This document shows positions 25,195-28,110 of a DNA stretch of 28,110 nt, piece after piece. Under the pieces are notes generated by a model, which had not been told where the DNA came from, did not search any database, and worked only from the letters and a program-made list of their open reading frames with translations. The stretch is from JAZDMK01 sp043800975. GTDB lineage: Bacteria > Bacteroidota > Bacteroidia > Bacteroidales > JAHJDW01. The stretch spans positions 1 to 28,110 of the forward strand of contig JAZDMK010000283.1 in assembly GCA_043800975.1 (NCBI GenBank), read 5' to 3'. The translations under genes were made by a program, and so were the position numbers. Each line of letters begins with the position of its first letter. Position 1 is the stretch's first letter.

Positions 25195-25217
25195 AATATT
25201 TTTTTGTATATGAGTGG

Positions 25218-27734
25218 TTAAATCTTTTTCTGAATTTTCAGTGCTTCAAAAAGTGTGATGCGCTGGCCATTGAAGAATGGTTCAATAAAGCAATCGTTCC
25301 AGCCAACCAGACGAAGCTGATCACGCAGTTTTTCTGCTTCATTCAATTCATCGAATGTAGCAACATAGTAACGTATTACTTTATCGGTTCCTTTTTCACT
25401 AAGCACCGTCAATTCAGGGAAATTTCTTGTAATCTTATCAAAATATTTATTGCTGGGTGCCGCAACTTTAGAAGCATAGACCAGAATTTTATAAACCAGC
25501 TTGCTGTCTTCTGTTGTTGAAATATCAGTACTACTTGGAATCGAATTATCAATTTTCAAAACAGTGAAGGTCGTTCTTCTGTTTTTCTGGTGTTCTTCCT
25601 CTGTCTTTGCATTTTTAACAATTGGCTTTGATGCACCATAACCGATAGCTATCAATCGTTTTTTATCAACCCCGTTTTCTGCCAGATAATTCCCAACGCT
25701 GCTTGCGCGCTGGAATGAAAGATTTAAATTATAGTCTTCATTTCCTCTCTCATCTGTATGCGCACCCAAAGCTATGGTAATGTTTGGAGTTTCTTTCAGC
25801 ATAGATGCAATCTTGTTAAGCTCGAGTTTTGAGCTGTCAAGTAGGTTTGCTTTATCAAATTCGTAATATATATTATTGATCACAAAGTCCTTCTGAATAA
25901 CAATTTCCGTTAGATCGAAATCGAAATCAAAACCTGTGGATTTACAGAAAACTTTCGATGAATTAATGTCAGGCATGACTATACTGCGAGATTCAGAAAA
26001 GAATCCTTTTTTTACAACTTTGACAGTATAGGATTCTTTGTTTTTTAGATAGTCAAAACTGTATCGACCGGCAGTATCAGAATAAACATAATCAGAATAA
26101 TTGTTTGGTCCTAGAATGAATACTTTTTCGTTCTGCATTGGAAAACCTGTTTCACGATTACGGATAACGCCGGAAATTGAAAGTTTATACCGACTCTTTT
26201 CTGTTAAGGGAAAATCGTAGTCATCACCGTTGTCTTTATTGAAATTTTTAAAATACCCGGTTCCTTTTGTAGTTAGAAGTTTCTGATCATCATAATAGCC
26301 ATCTCTTCTGACCTTGACAATATAATTCATCTCAGGAACAAGAGATGCGTAGTAATACATTCCTTCATCATCAGTATAAACAGTATCCAGAACCCCACGT
26401 TCTGGTTGAAATATTACCTGGGCATTTTTGAGGGGCATTTTTGAGTCATTGTCATAAACTTTGCATTCAATTCGCAACGCATAGGGAAAGCGGGTAAACG
26501 AAAAGATATCATCATTCCCTACACCACCGGGTCTGTTGCTTGAAAAATAGCCACCTTTCCCTTTTGGTTTTAAAACGATTCCGAAATCATCAGCACCAGA
26601 ATTCAGCGGATATCCTATATTGAATGATTCATTAAACTGATTGTTTACAAATCGCGAACAGAAAATATCTAAACTACCCATTCCTTCTTTCCCGTCACTG
26701 GAAAAGAAAAGCAAAGTATCAGCCCATAAATACGGGAACATTTCATCTTTTTTACTATTGATGAAATCGCCAGCATTTAATGGCGCCCCCCATGATCCAT
26801 CAGGTGTTTTTCGGGTAAGCCAGATATCTTTGCCACCAAATCCACCAGGCATATCTGAAACAAACACCATCGTTTTCCCATCTGAAGACAGAGATGGATG
26901 TCCAACACTATAAACTTTGTTATTCAGATTAAAGGATTCCTTCTTGCCCCATTTCTGATCTTTATAGCCAATTTCGTAAATGTTGCAGTTTCCTTTTCTT
27001 CCATCACACTGCATTACATAAACAACATGTGACGCAGAATCAAAAGCCATCGTTCCGTCATTGAATTTTTTTGTATTAATACTTGATTTTAATTTTTCCG
27101 GATTGATCCATCGCTGATTGATTGAATCATATTTGGCTATATACAAATCTGAGAAACCTTCGGCAGTACGATTATCAACTTTTTTTCTGGAACTATCCTT
27201 TCTTGAAGAAGCAAAAACAAGCGACTTCCCAAGCAAATAGGGCGAATAATCGCTAAAAGGAGTATTAACAGATGATTGATTTAGCACAATATTAAGTGAA
27301 CGGCGGCTACTGTTTCTGATAGCAAACTTTGCATTTCTAATCTTAGAAACCACCTCACTGTTTTCAGGGACATATTTGTTGTAGTCATTAAATGCCGCAA
27401 GTGCTTCCGTATATCTGCCGGCTTTCAGCAAAACATCTCCATAAAAAAGATAAGCTTCAGGATTGTTGAATCCTTCTGATATTGCCTGAGAAAACCAAAC
27501 AATAGCAATATCATAATTATTAACTCTGCGATAGCAATCTCCAATTCTGAAACTAATCAGATTTTTCAAAGTAGGATCGGCAATTTCTTTAACGCCTTTT
27601 TCATACAATTGAATAGATTTAAAATACTGCTTATGAACATAAGCGCTGTCTGCCTGCACAAGAATATTTTGCGCACTCAATGTTCCTAAAAACACTGCAA
27701 ACAGTATCAACAACAAGATTTTTTTTGTCTTCAT
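25218..27734 (-). CDS. PorE-like TPR/propeller/OmpA/SPOR envelope protein
   Basis: The 838-residue precursor has signal peptide MKTKKILLLILFAVFLGTLSAQ without a lipobox cysteine. Domains in order are TPR-like helices (~22-140), a PD40/WD40-like propeller (~160-430; 'SLSSDGKTMVFVSDMPGG', 'GGYFSSNRPGGVGNDDIF'), two carboxypeptidase-regulatory-like beta domains (~422-505, ~515-600), an OmpA-like peptidoglycan-binding domain (~615-735; 'YYEFDKANLLDSSKLEL', 'AHTDERGNEDYN', 'SFQRASSVGNYL') and a SPOR-like domain (~745-838; 'GWNDCFIEPFFNGQRIT'). TPR-propeller-CRD-OmpA is the layout of P. gingivalis PorE, which anchors T9SS to peptidoglycan. Here a SPOR-like domain is added and the lipid anchor is missing. 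It lies 12 bp after the cargo gene and 23 bp before PorP/SprF. Confidence 0.87.
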   Translation of the reverse strand: MKTKKILLLILFAVFLGTLSAQNILVQADSAYVHKQYFKSIQLYEKGVKEIADPTLKNLISFRIGDCYRRVNNYDIAIVWFSQAISEGFNNPEAYLFYGDVLLKAGRYTEALAAFNDYNKYVPENSEVVSKIRNAKFAIRNSSRRSLNIVLNQSSVNTPFSDYSPYLLGKSLVFASSRKDSSRKKVDNRTAEGFSDLYIAKYDSINQRWINPEKLKSSINTKKFNDGTMAFDSASHVVYVMQCDGRKGNCNIYEIGYKDQKWGKKESFNLNNKVYSVGHPSLSSDGKTMVFVSDMPGGFGGKDIWLTRKTPDGSWGAPLNAGDFINSKKDEMFPYLWADTLLFFSSDGKEGMGSLDIFCSRFVNNQFNESFNIGYPLNSGADDFGIVLKPKGKGGYFSSNRPGGVGNDDIFSFTRFPYALRIECKVYDNDSKMPLKNAQVIFQPERGVLDTVYTDDEGMYYYASLVPEMNYIVKVRRDGYYDDQKLLTTKGTGYFKNFNKDNGDDYDFPLTEKSRYKLSISGVIRNRETGFPMQNEKVFILGPNNYSDYVYSDTAGRYSFDYLKNKESYTVKVVKKGFFSESRSIVMPDINSSKVFCKSTGFDFDFDLTEIVIQKDFVINNIYYEFDKANLLDSSKLELNKIASMLKETPNITIALGAHTDERGNEDYNLNLSFQRASSVGNYLAENGVDKKRLIAIGYGASKPIVKNAKTEEEHQKNRRTTFTVLKIDNSIPSSTDISTTEDSKLVYKILVYASKVAAPSNKYFDKITRNFPELTVLSEKGTDKVIRYYVATFDELNEAEKLRDQLRLVGWNDCFIEPFFNGQRITLFEALKIQKKI

Positions 27735-27746
27735 AATTCTCAGTAT

Positions 27747-28110
27747 TTATTTGTTTCTGAGCAAAGTCAGTGTACCCTTCAGGGTGTTAATCACATTATT
27801 ATTCAAATCATATAATTTCAGCACAAAGAAGTATGTACCTGCTGCACAATTCCCTCCTTTGAAGGTCCCATCCCATCCGCCATTTCCACGAAATAATTCA
27901 AGTCCCCAACGATCAAACACAATAATGTCCATTCCTTTTAAAAAGACTTCGTTTATTCCGTCATTATTGGGAGAGAATGCATTGGGAATAGGCTCAATAT
28001 TAATAATGAGCTCCTGTGGGTTCGGACTTTGGCATCCGTTTGCATCTGTGACAAGAGCCATTACAGTATCATTATCAGACAATGAATTTGTTGTAAAAGT
28101 ATTAGATGAA
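27747..28110 (-). CDS. T9SS type B cargo, C-terminal fragment (runs off the window)
   Basis: Only the last ~120 codons are in the window; the reading frame stays open to the right edge, so no start is visible. The part before the tail ('DNDTVMALVTDANGCQSPNP') looks like the end of an Ig- or SprB-type repeat. The rest is a type B (gliding-motility-associated) sorting domain: 'PNAFSPNNDGINEVFLKG', 'VFDRWGLELFRG', 'GWDGTFKGGNCAAGTYFF' and the end LTLLRNK. Full-length members are usually very large repeat proteins. It heads the visible PorE-like and PorP/SprF cluster, a common arrangement where the cargo is co-transcribed with its own export partners. Confidence 0.9.
   Translation of the reverse strand, partial: SSNTFTTNSLSDNDTVMALVTDANGCQSPNPQELIINIEPIPNAFSPNNDGINEVFLKGMDIIVFDRWGLELFRGNGGWDGTFKGGNCAAGTYFFVLKLYDLNNNVINTLKGTLTLLRNK

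Overview
This 28 kb window comes from a member of the phylum Bacteroidota. The evidence is an AT-rich genome, promoters with the Bacteroidota -7 box TAnnTTTG and almost no Shine-Dalgarno sites, type IX secretion (T9SS) type A and type B C-terminal sorting domains, a PorP/SprF-family protein, a PorE-like OmpA protein, and an archaeal-type prolyl-tRNA synthetase without an INS editing domain. I cannot name a genus. All substantial genes are chromosomal-looking; I see no transposase, integrase, tRNA, rRNA or CRISPR array.

Layout from left to right. (1) Positions 47-3021, minus strand: three tightly packed secreted-protein genes, namely a 'NVGIGT'-type repeat protein, a short exported protein and a T9SS type A cargo. 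(2) Positions 3049-3463: an AT-rich intergenic region holding the suf promoter. (3) Positions 3464-9015, plus strand: a complete sufBCDSE-sufT Fe-S cluster assembly operon with overlapping or abutting genes. A small lipoprotein and a bidirectional terminator follow. (4) Positions 9442-12786, minus strand: a FadL/OmpP1-type barrel preceded by a 628-residue low-complexity lipoprotein. This pair diverges from proS (12884-14356, plus). (5) Positions 14353-16199, minus strand: a PagL-like acyloxyacyl hydrolase and a GIN-domain (DUF2807) lipoprotein. They overlap the 3' end of proS convergently and diverge from mazG. (6) Positions 16301-19824, plus strand: mazG, a PAP2 phosphatase, a thioredoxin-fold protein with a degraded active site, and a small exported protein made of three copies of an unfamiliar 46-residue WWF repeat. 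(7) Positions 19939-23499: a 1186-residue T9SS type B cargo with SprB and PKD repeats. (8) Positions 23552-24247: a cysteine-rich DUF5714 protein and a second bidirectional terminator. (9) Positions 24283-28110, minus strand: a T9SS accessory cluster with the 3' end of a type B cargo, then a PorE-like TPR/propeller/OmpA/SPOR protein, then PorP/SprF.

Two themes run through the window. One is cytoplasmic housekeeping (Fe-S assembly by SUF, proline tRNA charging, MazG nucleotide sanitation). The other is building the cell envelope and exporting proteins through T9SS. The PorP/SprF and PorE-like genes downstream of the right-edge type B cargo probably serve its export and attachment. I found no clear undescribed multi-gene system. 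The least explained items are the three-repeat WWF protein, the roughly 520-residue N-terminal region of the 1186-residue cargo, the CxxC...CC tail of SufD and the 628-residue lipoprotein.
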